Counted from the stretch's first letter, positions 49,346-58,749 are shown. The stretch is DNA of 64,000 nt from Antarcticimicrobium sp. (GCF_029212575.1 NZ_JARGPK010000056.1:124001-188000); one strand, 5' to 3'. Translations and numbers: made by a program. The notes: generated by a model not told the origin, from the letters alone.

Positions 49346-51937
49346 TTACTTCTCGGTCAGCTTCAACTCGATGCGCCGGTTCTGCGCCCGCGCCTCGGGC
49401 GTGTCGTCGGTGTTCACCGGCTGGTATTCGCCAAAGCCGTTGGCCGACAGCCGGTTCGGCGGAATGCCCTGGGCCCCGACCATGTATCGCACCACCGAAA
49501 GCGCCCGCGCCTGGCTGAGTTCCCAGTTGTCAGCGAACTCGGCACCGGGGCGGATCGGCACGTCGTCGGTATGACCATCGACCCGGATCACCCAATCGAT
49601 CCCCTCCGGGATCTCCGAGGAAATGCCGCGCAGGATGCGGGCGATCTTGTCAATCTCGGTCTTGCCGGCGGGGGCCAGATCCGCCTTGCCCGGGGCGAAC
49701 AGCACTTCGGAGGAGAACACGAAACGGTCGCCCTGGATGCGCACCCCCTCCTGGTCGCCCAGAACCTCGCGCAACCGGCCGAAGAACTCCGAGCGGTAGC
49801 GTTCCAGATCCTTGGCCTGTTCCTTGAGCTTCTCGGCCTCCTCGGCGCGGGCCAAGGCCAGGGCCTCCAGCCGCTTGCGCTCGGCCTCCTCCAGAATCCG
49901 CCGCTTACGCTCTTCCGATGCCGCGCGCGCCAGGGCGGTGTTCAGGTCCTGGCCGAGGTTCTGCAACTGCACCTGCTGGGCGGTATCCCGATCCTTGTAG
50001 TCGTCGAGCAGGGCCCGGAGGCCGCCCAACTGCTTGCGCAACTCGGCCACCTGCTGATTGAGCAGGGCGGTCTGCCGCTGCGCCTCGGTCGAGGCATCTT
50101 GCTGGCCGGCCAGTGTCTCGCGTGCCTTGGCCAGAAGCACCGCGCGCTGTTCGGCCAGGGTCATCTGGTCCTCGGCGCGTTTCTCGGCGGCCTCGCGGGC
50201 GGCCAGCGCGGCGATCAGCCGGCGGCGCAAATCCTCCTGATCGGTGGCGGCGGCCTGGGCGCGTTCCAGCGAATCCAGCGCCTGCAACAGCCGCGCCTCG
50301 ACCGAGGCGCGGTCCTCTGCGGTGCTCTCGGCGGCATTGCGGGCCGCAGAGAGATCGGCGCGCGCCCGCGACAATTCGGCCTCCAGTGCGGCGATCCGGC
50401 GGGCGGCATCGGTGCGCGCGGCGGCAAGCTCCGCGTTCAACGCGGCCAGCGCCGCGTCGCTCTCCACATTGGCGCGGGCTAGCCGCGCCTCCAGCTCAGC
50501 CTGGGTCTCGGCGGCGACGGTGCGGGCGGCCTGCAAGGCGGCGGTCAGTTCCGCCTGCGCCGCCCCGGCCTCGGTGGTCAGGGCGGCGATCCGGGCCTCA
50601 TAGTCCTGCCGCAGCGCCGCGTTCTCCTGTTGAAGCCGGGCCAGTTCGGCCTGGAATTCCGTTTGCGTCTCGACGCTCTGCGCGCGCTGGCGCGCCAGTT
50701 CGGTTTCCAGCTCCTCCCGCGTGGCAGCGGCGCCCGCCTGCGCCTTGTCCAGTTGCGCCTGCAGCGCCGCGCGCGCGGCGGCCGCCTCTTCGCGCACCCG
50801 GGTCAGCTGCGCCTCCAGCGCGGTGCGGTTCTCGATCTCCTTGGCCTGGGCCGCGTCCAGTTCGGCGCTCAGGGTCTCGCGGGTGCGCGCCGCCTCGCCC
50901 CGGACCCTTGAAAGCTCGGCCTGGAGCGCGCTGACCATCTCATCGTCCTCGGCCTTTGCCACCTCCATCTGCGCCAACACGCGGGTCAGCCGCTCGGCCA
51001 GTTCGTCGCGCTTGGCGGCCTCGGTACTGGCCGCCTCGAGATTGGCCAGCGCGGCGACCAGCTTCTCATCCAGCGTATCGCGCTCGGCCTCGGCGGCGGC
51101 GAGCAGGATCAGGGTTTCCTCGGCCTCGCGGCGCTGCTGTTCCAGCGCGAGGGTCATCGCCGTCAACTCGCTATCGGCCTGTTCCAGCTTGTCGCGCAGC
51201 GCCTTGGCGGCGGCGGCCTCGACCAGCCGGGCCGCCTCCTCGTCGCTGAGGCGCGACTCCAGCTCTGCGACCTGCCCTGACAGCCGCGCCGCCTCGGCCG
51301 CGTTTTCGCTGTCGCGGCGACGCAGGTCCGCGATCAGCGCATCGAGCGCCTCGCGCCGGGCCGCAGCCAGCCGCGCCGCCTCGGTCTGCGCGTCGATCTC
51401 GTCGCGGCTTTGCGCCAGCGCCAGGTTCAGCGCCTCCTGCTCCGACAGCAGCTCGGCCTTTTCCTGTTCCAGCGCCGCGATACTGCCAAGCGCCGCGTCC
51501 CGGTCGGCCAGCAGCCCGGCCACCTGTTCCTCGAATGTGGCGATGCGGCCGCGGGCATCCTCCAGCGCCGCGGCCTGACGGTCGCGGTCGGCGGTGAGCG
51601 TGGCGATCAGCGCGGCGCGCTGATCCAGCTCGTCCTGCGCCTGTTCCAGATCGTCGCGGGTGTCGCTCAGGGTCGAACTCAGCGCCCCCATCCGGGCCGA
51701 AAGCTGGGCGTTGCGCCGTTCTTCCAGCCCCAGCGCCGAGGCAAGGGCACTGACCTCGGCGGAGAGCGCGTCAAGCTCGGTCTCCTGCCCGGAGATGGTC
51801 TCGCGCAGCACGAACTGGACCACCATGAAAATGGTCAGCAAGAACATCATAACCAGCAAAAGTCCGGTCATCGCATCGACGAATCCGGGCCAGATCGACC
51901 CCTGGAAACGTTGACCGGTGCGCCGCGACAGGGCCAT
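49346..51937 (-). CDS. MotB-like OmpA protein with very long coiled coil
   Basis: An 863-residue envelope protein. A short cytoplasmic tail, then a single transmembrane helix (22-45) with Asp21 at its entrance (GFVDAMTGLLLVMMFLLTIF), as in MotB/ExbD-type stator subunits. From about 50 to 735 runs an almost uninterrupted Ala/Glu/Arg/Leu coiled coil. The C-terminal 125 residues are an OmpA-type peptidoglycan-binding domain (EVLFAPGKADLAP, VDGHTDDVPIRPG, NWELSQARALSVV). It lies three bases after an ExbB/MotA-like gene, so the two should form a proton-driven channel. What they drive is unknown. Confidence 0.85.
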   Translation of the reverse strand: MALSRRTGQRFQGSIWPGFVDAMTGLLLVMMFLLTIFMVVQFVLRETISGQETELDALSAEVSALASALGLEERRNAQLSARMGALSSTLSDTRDDLEQAQDELDQRAALIATLTADRDRQAAALEDARGRIATFEEQVAGLLADRDAALGSIAALEQEKAELLSEQEALNLALAQSRDEIDAQTEAARLAAARREALDALIADLRRRDSENAAEAARLSGQVAELESRLSDEEAARLVEAAAAKALRDKLEQADSELTAMTLALEQQRREAEETLILLAAAEAERDTLDEKLVAALANLEAASTEAAKRDELAERLTRVLAQMEVAKAEDDEMVSALQAELSRVRGEAARTRETLSAELDAAQAKEIENRTALEAQLTRVREEAAAARAALQAQLDKAQAGAAATREELETELARQRAQSVETQTEFQAELARLQQENAALRQDYEARIAALTTEAGAAQAELTAALQAARTVAAETQAELEARLARANVESDAALAALNAELAAARTDAARRIAALEAELSRARADLSAARNAAESTAEDRASVEARLLQALDSLERAQAAATDQEDLRRRLIAALAAREAAEKRAEDQMTLAEQRAVLLAKARETLAGQQDASTEAQRQTALLNQQVAELRKQLGGLRALLDDYKDRDTAQQVQLQNLGQDLNTALARAASEERKRRILEEAERKRLEALALARAEEAEKLKEQAKDLERYRSEFFGRLREVLGDQEGVRIQGDRFVFSSEVLFAPGKADLAPAGKTEIDKIARILRGISSEIPEGIDWVIRVDGHTDDVPIRPGAEFADNWELSQARALSVVRYMVGAQGIPPNRLSANGFGEYQPVNTDDTPEARAQNRRIELKLTEK

Positions 51938-51940
51938 GCC

Positions 51941-53134
51941 CTAGTCCTCCGTCTTGCCGGTTCTGGGCGGACGCCCCGGACGGCCGGGCCGCGGCGGCGC
52001 AAGCGCCTTGATCAGCAGGTCGATGTCCTTGCGCAGCTCGGCCATGCTCTCCTGCCGGCCGGCCGAAATCTCCTCCAGGATGCGCAGCATCTGCACGTCG
52101 ATCGACCGCAGGCGCATCCGGCTTTCGGCATCAATCCCCTCGCCCGGGCCCTGTGCGCGCATCATCTCGATCAGGGTTTCCTGCCCCACCGCGACCCGCT
52201 CCAGCGCGGCGGCGGTGGTTTCGGTCTGATCGAGCCGGTCGTTCATCTGGCCAATACTGTCGACCAGATCGCTCAGCTTGTCGTCCACCGCGGCGCGGCT
52301 TTCGTCCGAGCGCGAGAACATCAGCTGCAGGGCTTCCATCTGTTCCGCCATGTGGTCGATCACGCCTTCGAGCACGCTGGGGGCGCTGTCGCCCTCCTCG
52401 CCCGAGGCAAACCCCAGACGGGTGATCGACGAGAGCCATTCCTCCAGCTCGCGATAGAACCGGTTCTGCCCATGCCCGGCAAACAGCTCCAGCAGCCCGA
52501 CCAGCAGCGAGCCGGCAAGGCCCAGCAGCGAGGACGAGAACGCCACCCCCATGCCGCCAAGCTGCGCCTCCAGCCCGGTCATCAGCCGGGTGAAGACCGC
52601 GATGCCCTCCTCGCCCTCCTGCGGGGCGAGGCTGCGGATGGTGTCGACCACTGCCGGCACGGTCGTGGCGAGCCCATAGAAGGTGCCCAGAAGGCCGAGG
52701 AAAATCAAAAGGTTGACGATATAGCGGGTGATCTCGCGCTCTTCATCGATGCGCTCGGCGACGGAATCGAGGATCGAGCGCGTCGAGGTTGAGCTGAGCT
52801 GCATCCGCGCGCCGCGCGCACTCAGAAGCGAGGCCAGCGGCGCCAGAAGCTGCGGCGGCTGCGCCTCGGCCCCGGCGTCGCCGGCGGCAAACCGTTCGAT
52901 CCAGCGGACCGAGCCGACCAGTTGGAAGACCTGCCAGAAACAGGCCAGCACACCGATCAGGAATACCGCACCGATGAACCCGTTGAGGTAGAGATTGGCC
53001 TGGAAAACCGGCAACACCCGCGGCAGCGCCACGAAGGCCCCGAACCCGGCGAGCCCGAAGGCGGTCAGCATCAAGATGATCTGGCGCACCGGCTGTGAAA
53101 ACTGCGGCCGGGCTTCGCGGTCTCGCTGCACCAT
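51941..53134 (-). CDS. MotA/TolQ/ExbB-type proton-channel protein
   Basis: A 397-residue inner-membrane protein with about four helices (19-38, 50-73, 137-158, 197-220). The MotA/ExbB core is RYIVNLLIFLGLLGTFYGLA through TTVPAVVDTIRSL, and GGMGVAFSSSLLGLAGSLLV. The last 170 residues are a cytoplasmic helical tail ending in a basic Pro/Arg stretch (PPRPGRPGRPPRTGK). Longer than TolQ or ExbB (about 230). It is upstream of the MotB-like gene by three bases and lies after chaC, probably in the same transcript. Confidence 0.85.
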   Translation of the reverse strand: MVQRDREARPQFSQPVRQIILMLTAFGLAGFGAFVALPRVLPVFQANLYLNGFIGAVFLIGVLACFWQVFQLVGSVRWIERFAAGDAGAEAQPPQLLAPLASLLSARGARMQLSSTSTRSILDSVAERIDEEREITRYIVNLLIFLGLLGTFYGLATTVPAVVDTIRSLAPQEGEEGIAVFTRLMTGLEAQLGGMGVAFSSSLLGLAGSLLVGLLELFAGHGQNRFYRELEEWLSSITRLGFASGEEGDSAPSVLEGVIDHMAEQMEALQLMFSRSDESRAAVDDKLSDLVDSIGQMNDRLDQTETTAAALERVAVGQETLIEMMRAQGPGEGIDAESRMRLRSIDVQMLRILEEISAGRQESMAELRKDIDLLIKALAPPRPGRPGRPPRTGKTED

Positions 53135-53203
53135 CTGGCGTGCGTCCTGACTTTCTCTGCTCTGCGGCGAGCCTACAAAATAATCGCGGGCAACGCCAAG
53201 GCT

Positions 53204-53734
53204 TTATACCGCGAGCGCGCGGACACGTCGCGCCAGCCAGTCGAGATCGGGGTCGCTGAGCCCGATCTCGGCAAGGTGGCTGGCGGTGTTGAAAAGATAT
53301 TCGGTGTTCGGCCCGCGCCCGCCGACGGCCCGGGCGATGATCTGCGCCTGCTCCTCGAGCGCCAGCCCGCCGCAATACTGGACGTGATCGGGGTCGATCA
53401 CGTAAGTCACGGCCTCGGCGGTGCCGCCATCCTGAAACCGAACCGGCAGCATCTTTTCCAGGTAGGCCGAGGAAATCAGTTCGCGTTCGCGCAGGTAATC
53501 CAGGGTTCGGTCCTCCTGCCCCTCGGCCACGGCGAGCGCCAGCCCGGCACAGCGCGCCCCCGGCGCCGCGTCGAGAGCGAGGACAAGGCCCGGCTCCGCC
53601 TCGGTGCCACGGTGATGGATCGAGCGCATGCAGAACGACCGGTGATAATCGGCCAGCACCGCGACTTCGCGCCGCGCCACGTCAAAGCCCGGGTTCCACA
53701 GCAGCGACCCATATCCGAACACCCACATGGTCAT
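53204..53734 (-). CDS. gamma-glutamylcyclotransferase (ChaC family)
   Basis: A 176-residue enzyme of the ChaC family that degrades glutathione to 5-oxoproline and Cys-Gly. It starts with the substrate-binding MWVFGYGSLLWNPGFDV and contains RRFCMRS-like YHRSFCMRSIHHRGT and LREREL with the catalytic Glu. The start at 53734 follows GGGAG by six bases; a 24-codon extension is unlikely. It lies 62 bases after the extensin-like gene and 69 before the ExbB-like gene. Confidence 0.93.
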   Translation of the reverse strand: MTMWVFGYGSLLWNPGFDVARREVAVLADYHRSFCMRSIHHRGTEAEPGLVLALDAAPGARCAGLALAVAEGQEDRTLDYLRERELISSAYLEKMLPVRFQDGGTAEAVTYVIDPDHVQYCGGLALEEQAQIIARAVGGRGPNTEYLFNTASHLAEIGLSDPDLDWLARRVRALAV

Positions 53735-53796
53735 CAGCGTCTCCCTAATCTGATGCCGGCGCTCTATCCGAAATCCGCGGCGGGAAAAAGACCGGT

Positions 53797-54675
53797 TCAG
53801 TGGCAATAGGGGCCGCTGCGATAGCGCGCGGTATCGACGTGGAAATGATCGCGGTGATAGCGGTCGGCCTGCGGGCCCAGCACGGTGCCGAACGGGCCGC
53901 AGGCGGCCTTCCAGACATCGCGCAGCGGCCGCAGCGTGGTGCCCTGCCCCCAGCCTTCACGCACGGTGATCACCTCGCCGTCCTTCATGACAAAGGCCGA
54001 GATGTCGATCGCCCGTCCCTTTCCATGCTCGGATATCTTCGCGCCGCGCTTGTTGTTGCGGGTGCGGCAGGCGTAATGGGCGGCCACCCGCAGTTCCACC
54101 ACCGGGCCGCGGCGGCGAAAGGCCGGCTTCACCCCGCGCTCAACCCAGGTGTTCAGCGCGCGGGCGGTGTCGCAGGTCATGATGGCCTGCTGGCTCAGCC
54201 GCACCCCGGCCACTTCGCGCACGCGCACCGCGTCCTCGATACCGCAGCCGCGCAGCTTGCCCGGCACCCGCCCAACAGGCTCGCCCTGGATGTCGATGTC
54301 GCCGCAGACCGAGCCCTTGCGCCGCTTGAGTTTCTTCAGAAAGACCTTTTCCTCCAGCCCCTCGGGGCGCGCCAGCGGCATAGGAGAGGTTTCGGGGCCA
54401 AGAAACGGAAGGCCGGCCGGGCGCACCGCCGCGCTGGCGACCTGTGGCGAGGGCGGGCGCGGTCTTGGCGGCTGGTGCGCCTCCGGCGGACCGCCTGCCG
54501 CCGCCGTTACCGCGGCGCGCGGCTTGGGACGCAATCTCGGCGTGATCGCCGCAGTCGATAGGTCGGTGGAGCTGCCGCGCGCCAGCGGGCGCGGGGAATG
54601 ATGCGGCGCGCGGGCGATGGCGGGCAACGCCAGAAGCGACAGGCCCAGCACCAGGGCCAGCCGCCCGCCGATCAT
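53797..54675 (-). CDS. exported extensin-family protein
   Basis: A 292-residue protein with a signal peptide (MIGGRLALVLGLSLLALPAI), a Pro/Ala/Arg-rich linker (about 28-100) and an extensin-like C-terminal domain with conserved Cys: GSVCGDIDIQG, LRGCGIEDAVRV, AHYACRTRNNKRG, SEHGKGRAIDIS and RDHFHVDTARYR. The SEHGKGRAIDIS plus HxH pattern resembles D-Ala-D-Ala peptidase-like (Hedgehog/DD-peptidase) zinc sites, so peptidoglycan hydrolysis is plausible. Its ATG overlaps the tyrC stop (ATGA). Confidence 0.88.
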   Translation of the reverse strand: MIGGRLALVLGLSLLALPAIARAPHHSPRPLARGSSTDLSTAAITPRLRPKPRAAVTAAAGGPPEAHQPPRPRPPSPQVASAAVRPAGLPFLGPETSPMPLARPEGLEEKVFLKKLKRRKGSVCGDIDIQGEPVGRVPGKLRGCGIEDAVRVREVAGVRLSQQAIMTCDTARALNTWVERGVKPAFRRRGPVVELRVAAHYACRTRNNKRGAKISEHGKGRAIDISAFVMKDGEVITVREGWGQGTTLRPLRDVWKAACGPFGTVLGPQADRYHRDHFHVDTARYRSGPYCH

Positions 54676-55601
54676 TTCGTGGCCCTTTTGGCGCGGCCGA
54701 AATCGGGCGCGTCGGTATCCTGCCCCGCCTCGATGATACCGCGCCGGATGGCGCGGGTCCGGGTGAAATAGTCGAACAGATGCTGCCCGTCGCCGGTGCG
54801 GATGGCGCGCTGCAACGCGAACAGTTCCTCGGTGAAACGGCCGAGGATCTCCAGCGTCGCGTCCTTGTTGGTCAGGAAGACGTCGCGCCACATGGTGGGG
54901 TCGCTGGCCGCGATGCGGGTGAAATCGCGAAAACCCGCGGCGGAATACTTGATCACCTCGCTGTCGGTAACCCGGCGCAGATCGTCGGCCACGCCCACCA
55001 TCGTATAGGCGATCAGGTGCGGCGCGTGGCTGGTCACCGCCAGCACCAGGTCGTGATGCTCGGCGTCCATCTCGTCGACATGGGCGCCCATCCCCTCCCA
55101 CAGGGCGCGCAATTGCGCCACCTGTTCGGACGAGCCGCTGTCGACCGGCACCAGCAGGCACCAGCGGTTGTCGAACAATTCGGCAAAGCCGCTTTCGGGG
55201 CCGGAATGCTCGGTCCCTGCCAGCGGGTGGCCGGGGATGAAATGCACCCCCTCGGGCAGTTCGGGCGTGACCGTGTCGATCACGTGTTTCTTGACCGAGC
55301 CAACATCGGTGACCGTGCAGCCGGGCTTCAGCGCGGCGGAAATCTCCTGTGCGACCCCGCCCATCGCGCCCACCGGCACCGCCAGAACCACAAGGTCGGC
55401 GCCCTCAACCGCCTCGGTCGCGCTGTCGCAGACCCGATCGCACAACCCGATCCGGCGGGCGGTCTCCCGGGTGGCCTGGCTGCGGGCATAGCCGGTCACC
55501 TCGCCCGCCAGCCCGGTGCGTTTCATCGCCCAGAACATCGACGAGGCGATCAGCCCCAGCCCGATCAGGGCGACGCGGTCATAGATCGGTGCGTCGCTCA
55601 T
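54672..55601 (-). CDS. prephenate/arogenate dehydrogenase
   Basis: A 309-residue NAD(P)-dependent enzyme of tyrosine synthesis. The Rossmann start is RVALIGLGLIASSMFWAMKR, with GVHFIPGHPLAGTEHSGPES as the substrate loop and AVTSHAPHLIAYTMV later. The second glycine of the usual GxGxxG is followed by Ala where many members have Gly, a small departure. Its ATG overlaps the hisC stop, and its stop overlaps the extensin gene, so hisC-tyrC-extensin are translationally coupled. Confidence 0.94.
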   Translation of the reverse strand: MSDAPIYDRVALIGLGLIASSMFWAMKRTGLAGEVTGYARSQATRETARRIGLCDRVCDSATEAVEGADLVVLAVPVGAMGGVAQEISAALKPGCTVTDVGSVKKHVIDTVTPELPEGVHFIPGHPLAGTEHSGPESGFAELFDNRWCLLVPVDSGSSEQVAQLRALWEGMGAHVDEMDAEHHDLVLAVTSHAPHLIAYTMVGVADDLRRVTDSEVIKYSAAGFRDFTRIAASDPTMWRDVFLTNKDATLEILGRFTEELFALQRAIRTGDGQHLFDYFTRTRAIRRGIIEAGQDTDAPDFGRAKRATK

Positions 55602-56680
55602 GCCTGTTCCCGCCACTTGGTCAGGGTCGCGATCACGCGCCCGGTCTGGTCCTCGTCGCCCACGGTGATGCGGAGCGCCTCGGGAAAACCATAGCCCGTG
55701 ACCCTACGAACGATGATCCCGTCGTCCTGAAACGCCCGGTCGACCGCCGCCGCCTCCTCGGCACCGGCGAAACGGGCCAGCACAAAATTGGTGTGGCTGT
55801 CGTCGCAGGCCACGCCCAGCTGCCGGATCGCGCCGACCAGCCGTGCCCGCTGTCCCGCGTTGAGCGCGGCACAGCTCTCGACCCAGTCGCGGTCGCGCAC
55901 CGCCGCCTCGGCCGTCGCCAGTTGCACGCCTGACAGGTTGAAGGGCTGGCGGATCCGGGTCATCACCTCGATCAGCTCCCCGGGCCCGTACCCCCAGCCG
56001 ATCCGCAGCCCGCCCAGCCCGTAAACCTTGGAAAAGGTGCGCGTCATGATCACGTTGGGCCGCGCCCCGGCCAGCGCCGCGCCGCCGTCGTATCCTTCGG
56101 CGTATTCGGTATAGGCGCCGTCGATCACCAGCAGCACATGCGCGGGCAGGCCGTCGGCCAGCCGGTCAAGCTCCCCCTCGGGAAGGATCGTTCCGGTCGG
56201 GTTGCCCGGGTTGGTCAGCAGCACGATCCGCGTCCTGTCGCTCACCGCCGCAAGGATCGCGTCGACATCGACCACCCGCGCGGCCTCGGGCACGCAGACC
56301 GGCGTCGCCCCGGCCATGTGGATCAGAACCGGGTACATGGAGAACCCGTGTTCGGTGTGGATGATCTCGTCGCCCGGGCCTGAGAACGCCAGGCAGACGA
56401 ATTGCAGCACCTCGTCCGAGCCGACCCCGCAGATGATACGCGCCGGGTCGAGCCCGTGAACCTCGCCGATCGCCTGCCGCAGCTCGGCATGATCGGTCGA
56501 GGGATAGCGGTGCAGGGTCTTTGCGGCCTCGGCCAGGGCCGCCTGCGCCGAGGGCGGCGCGCCCAGCGGATTCTCGTTCGAGGACAGCTTGAGCACGTCA
56601 TGCCGCCCGGCAATGGTGGCCTTGCCGCCTACGTAAAGAGCGATGTCCATGATGCCGGGTTGCGGTGTGATCTTGCTCAT
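55598..56680 (-). CDS. hisC: histidinol-phosphate aminotransferase
   Basis: A 360-residue fold-type I PLP enzyme transaminating in histidine, and often tyrosine/phenylalanine, synthesis. It holds VLKLSSNENPLGAPPSA, LLTNPGNPTGT, and the PLP-lysine segment RTFSKVYGLGGLRIGWGYG. AAGGAG precedes the ATG. Placement before prephenate dehydrogenase suggests it also serves aromatic amino acid synthesis. Confidence 0.96.
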   Translation of the reverse strand: MSKITPQPGIMDIALYVGGKATIAGRHDVLKLSSNENPLGAPPSAQAALAEAAKTLHRYPSTDHAELRQAIGEVHGLDPARIICGVGSDEVLQFVCLAFSGPGDEIIHTEHGFSMYPVLIHMAGATPVCVPEAARVVDVDAILAAVSDRTRIVLLTNPGNPTGTILPEGELDRLADGLPAHVLLVIDGAYTEYAEGYDGGAALAGARPNVIMTRTFSKVYGLGGLRIGWGYGPGELIEVMTRIRQPFNLSGVQLATAEAAVRDRDWVESCAALNAGQRARLVGAIRQLGVACDDSHTNFVLARFAGAEEAAAVDRAFQDDGIIVRRVTGYGFPEALRITVGDEDQTGRVIATLTKWREQA

Positions 56681-56742
56681 TCCAGGGCTCCTTGCTGGGC
56701 CCCGTTCTATCGTTCACACCGGTGAGAGAAAAGCGGCAATGC

Positions 56743-58176
56743 TCACGCCGCGGTGGCGCCGCGCAGGCGGAACTGCGCCCTTCCCCGGTCCACGTCATAA
56801 AGCGCGGCATGGCGCGGCGCCCGCATTGCCAGATCGGCCACGCTGTCGACGATATAGCGCACGGTCTCCTCCGACATCATGTAGGAGAGGTTGAGGCGCA
56901 CCCAGCCGGGTTTCGAAAGCTCCCGTCCCACGCGCATATCGGCCTCCATCGCCTCGGACTCCGGCCGGCCGATCCCCAGCAGCCGATGCCCGTAGGGCCC
57001 GGCGCAGGCGCAACCGCCGCGCGCCTGAATGCCGTAGATATCGCTGAGCATCCGGGTGAACAGCTGGTGATGCACCGGCACGCCATCCGGCCCCATCACC
57101 CGAAAGGAATAGATCGGCAGGCGCGGCGCCTGCTGAGAACCAAGCAGGTCGAGATGCGGGTTGCCGCCCCACCCGGCCCGGGCGATGTCGGAATAGCGGA
57201 CCTCGCGCGCCGCGATCTCCTCTTCCCCGACCGCCGCCTTGACCAGAAAGGCCAGCGCAGCGCGAATGTCGCCGATCACGTTGGGCGTTCCCGCCTCTTC
57301 GCGCGCGACAAGGTCATCGGCATAGCTGTGCCCCCAGGGCGAGACAAAGCTGACGGTTCCGCCGCCCGGCGCGCTTGGTGCGCGCCGCCGTACCGTGGCC
57401 CGGTTCACCACCAACATGCCCGAGGCGCCGGGCCCGCCGGGAAACTTGTGCGGCGAGACCACGATCGCGCCCTTGGGCGCGGCCCCGTTACCCCCCATGT
57501 CGATCGGCAGATACGGCCCGCCACCGGCGTAATCCCACACCGACAAGGCCCCGTTGGCCCGCAGCAGGCGGGTCACCGGATCAGGATCAGTGACAATCCC
57601 CGTGACGTTGGAGGCCGCGGAAAAGGCACCGATCTTCAGATCGCTGCCGACATGCTCCGCCAGCTGCGCGCGCAGATCATCCAGGTCGACGCCGCCACCC
57701 GGCGCCTCGGCGATCTCGATGACCTCGGCGCGGCTTTCGCGCCAGGGCAGGATGTTGGAATGATGTTCATAGGGTCCGATAAAAACCACCGGCCGGTCAG
57801 CCTCGTTCACTCCCCAAAGACTGACCAGCCGGTTCAACCCCGCCGTGGCGCCCGATCCGGCGAAAATCACCGCATCGTCTTCCGTGGCGCCGACCAGCCG
57901 GGCGATCTCGGCGCGGGCCTCTGCCCGGAGCCGAGTGATGTAGGATCCGCAGTAAGAGGCCTCGGTATGACTGTTGGCATAGAACGGCAGGACCCGCTCG
58001 GCGACGAAATCCTCGACCTGCCGCATGGCGCGGCCCGATGCGGTGTAATCGGCGTAAACCAGCGGCACCTCGCCGCCCAGGCCGGGGATTCGCATGCCCT
58101 CGCCGATCACCCCGTCGCGCAGGGTGTCATCGGCGGCCTGCGCGACCAGCGCGGATTTCAGCGGATCGAAGAACAT
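56743..58176 (-). CDS. class V aminotransferase-fold enzyme (cysteine desulfurase-like)
   Basis: A 477-residue PLP enzyme of the class V / selenocysteine-lyase-like group. It starts with a family-like VPLVYADYTASGRAMRQVED, has the PLP-binding segment VVSPHKFPGGPGASGML with the Schiff-base Lys and a C-terminal Cys loop ARGGCACAGPYGH. The Cys loop suggests that sulfur or a related group may be handled, but it is not a standard IscS or SufS. It is divergent from an AsnC-type regulator across an AT-rich spacer, so that regulator probably controls it. GAGGTGACCG precedes the ATG. Confidence 0.85.
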   Translation of the reverse strand: MFFDPLKSALVAQAADDTLRDGVIGEGMRIPGLGGEVPLVYADYTASGRAMRQVEDFVAERVLPFYANSHTEASYCGSYITRLRAEARAEIARLVGATEDDAVIFAGSGATAGLNRLVSLWGVNEADRPVVFIGPYEHHSNILPWRESRAEVIEIAEAPGGGVDLDDLRAQLAEHVGSDLKIGAFSAASNVTGIVTDPDPVTRLLRANGALSVWDYAGGGPYLPIDMGGNGAAPKGAIVVSPHKFPGGPGASGMLVVNRATVRRRAPSAPGGGTVSFVSPWGHSYADDLVAREEAGTPNVIGDIRAALAFLVKAAVGEEEIAAREVRYSDIARAGWGGNPHLDLLGSQQAPRLPIYSFRVMGPDGVPVHHQLFTRMLSDIYGIQARGGCACAGPYGHRLLGIGRPESEAMEADMRVGRELSKPGWVRLNLSYMMSEETVRYIVDSVADLAMRAPRHAALYDVDRGRAQFRLRGATAA

Positions 58177-58204
58177 CGGTCACCTCACGATTGATGCACC
58201 GATC

Positions 58205-58278
58205 CTCACCCGCCAAAATGGAAAAATGTTCACCATATATTGCATTATTCGAAAAATATTTGTGTCATATGATCTGAA
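58205..58278. promoter_or_regulatory. AT-rich divergent promoter/operator region
   Basis: Between the divergent aminotransferase and AsnC-type genes, the bases around 58215-58278 are markedly AT-rich in an otherwise GC-rich neighbourhood, with runs such as CATATATTG and GAAAAATATTTGTG. Feast/famine regulators favour flexible AT-rich DNA, so this is the likely shared promoter and operator. No single consensus box was fixed. Confidence 0.5.
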
Positions 58279-58740
58279 ATGCCGGGAAATACCGATCATA
58301 TCGACCGCGCCTTGCTTCGGGCGCTTCAGGCCGACGCGGGCCTGTCGCAACGCGACCTTGCCGACCGGGTGGGCATTTCGCAGAACGCCTGCTGGCGGCG
58401 GCTGAAGCAGCTGACCGCGCGCGGCATCCTTCAGGGCAGCACCGCGCGGGTGAACCGGCAGGGGCTGGGGCTGGATCTCGTGGTCTTCGTCATGCTGCGC
58501 ACACGTCACCATTCGGCCGACTGGCTGCAGACCTTTCGCCGGCACGTGCTGACGATACCGGAGGTGGTGGATTTCCACCGCATCGGGGGCGATTACGACT
58601 ATCAGCTCAAGGTGGTGACGCAGGACATGGCCAGCTATGACCGGGTATACCGGCGGCTGATCGAGGGCGTCGAACTGGACAGCGTGACCTCCTATTTCGC
58701 GATGGAGGCAATCGCCGAGGGCCGGCCGCTGCCGCTGTGA
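58279..58740 (+). CDS. Lrp/AsnC family transcriptional regulator
   Basis: A 153-residue feast/famine regulator with a winged helix-turn-helix (DRALLRALQADAGLSQRDLA then DRVGISQNACWRRLKQL) and a C-terminal RAM domain (about 70-145, VVDFHRIGGDYDYQLKVV). The divergent class V aminotransferase is its likely target, since such regulators usually sit beside an amino acid enzyme they control. The ribosome binding site is weak. A ten-base-pair hairpin follows. Confidence 0.92.
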   Translation: MPGNTDHIDRALLRALQADAGLSQRDLADRVGISQNACWRRLKQLTARGILQGSTARVNRQGLGLDLVVFVMLRTRHHSADWLQTFRRHVLTIPEVVDFHRIGGDYDYQLKVVTQDMASYDRVYRRLIEGVELDSVTSYFAMEAIAEGRPLPL

Positions 58741-58749
58741 GGCACAACG

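Noticed and set aside
50113..51578. Plus-strand frames opposite the giant coiled coil
   Set aside because: Ala/Arg/Ser-rich antisense of a heptad-repeat gene; no independent signals.
49346..53134. Zorya type defence system
   Set aside because: The long coiled coil is on the OmpA/MotB partner, not on the MotA partner, and no ZorC/ZorD or ZorE genes are adjacent.
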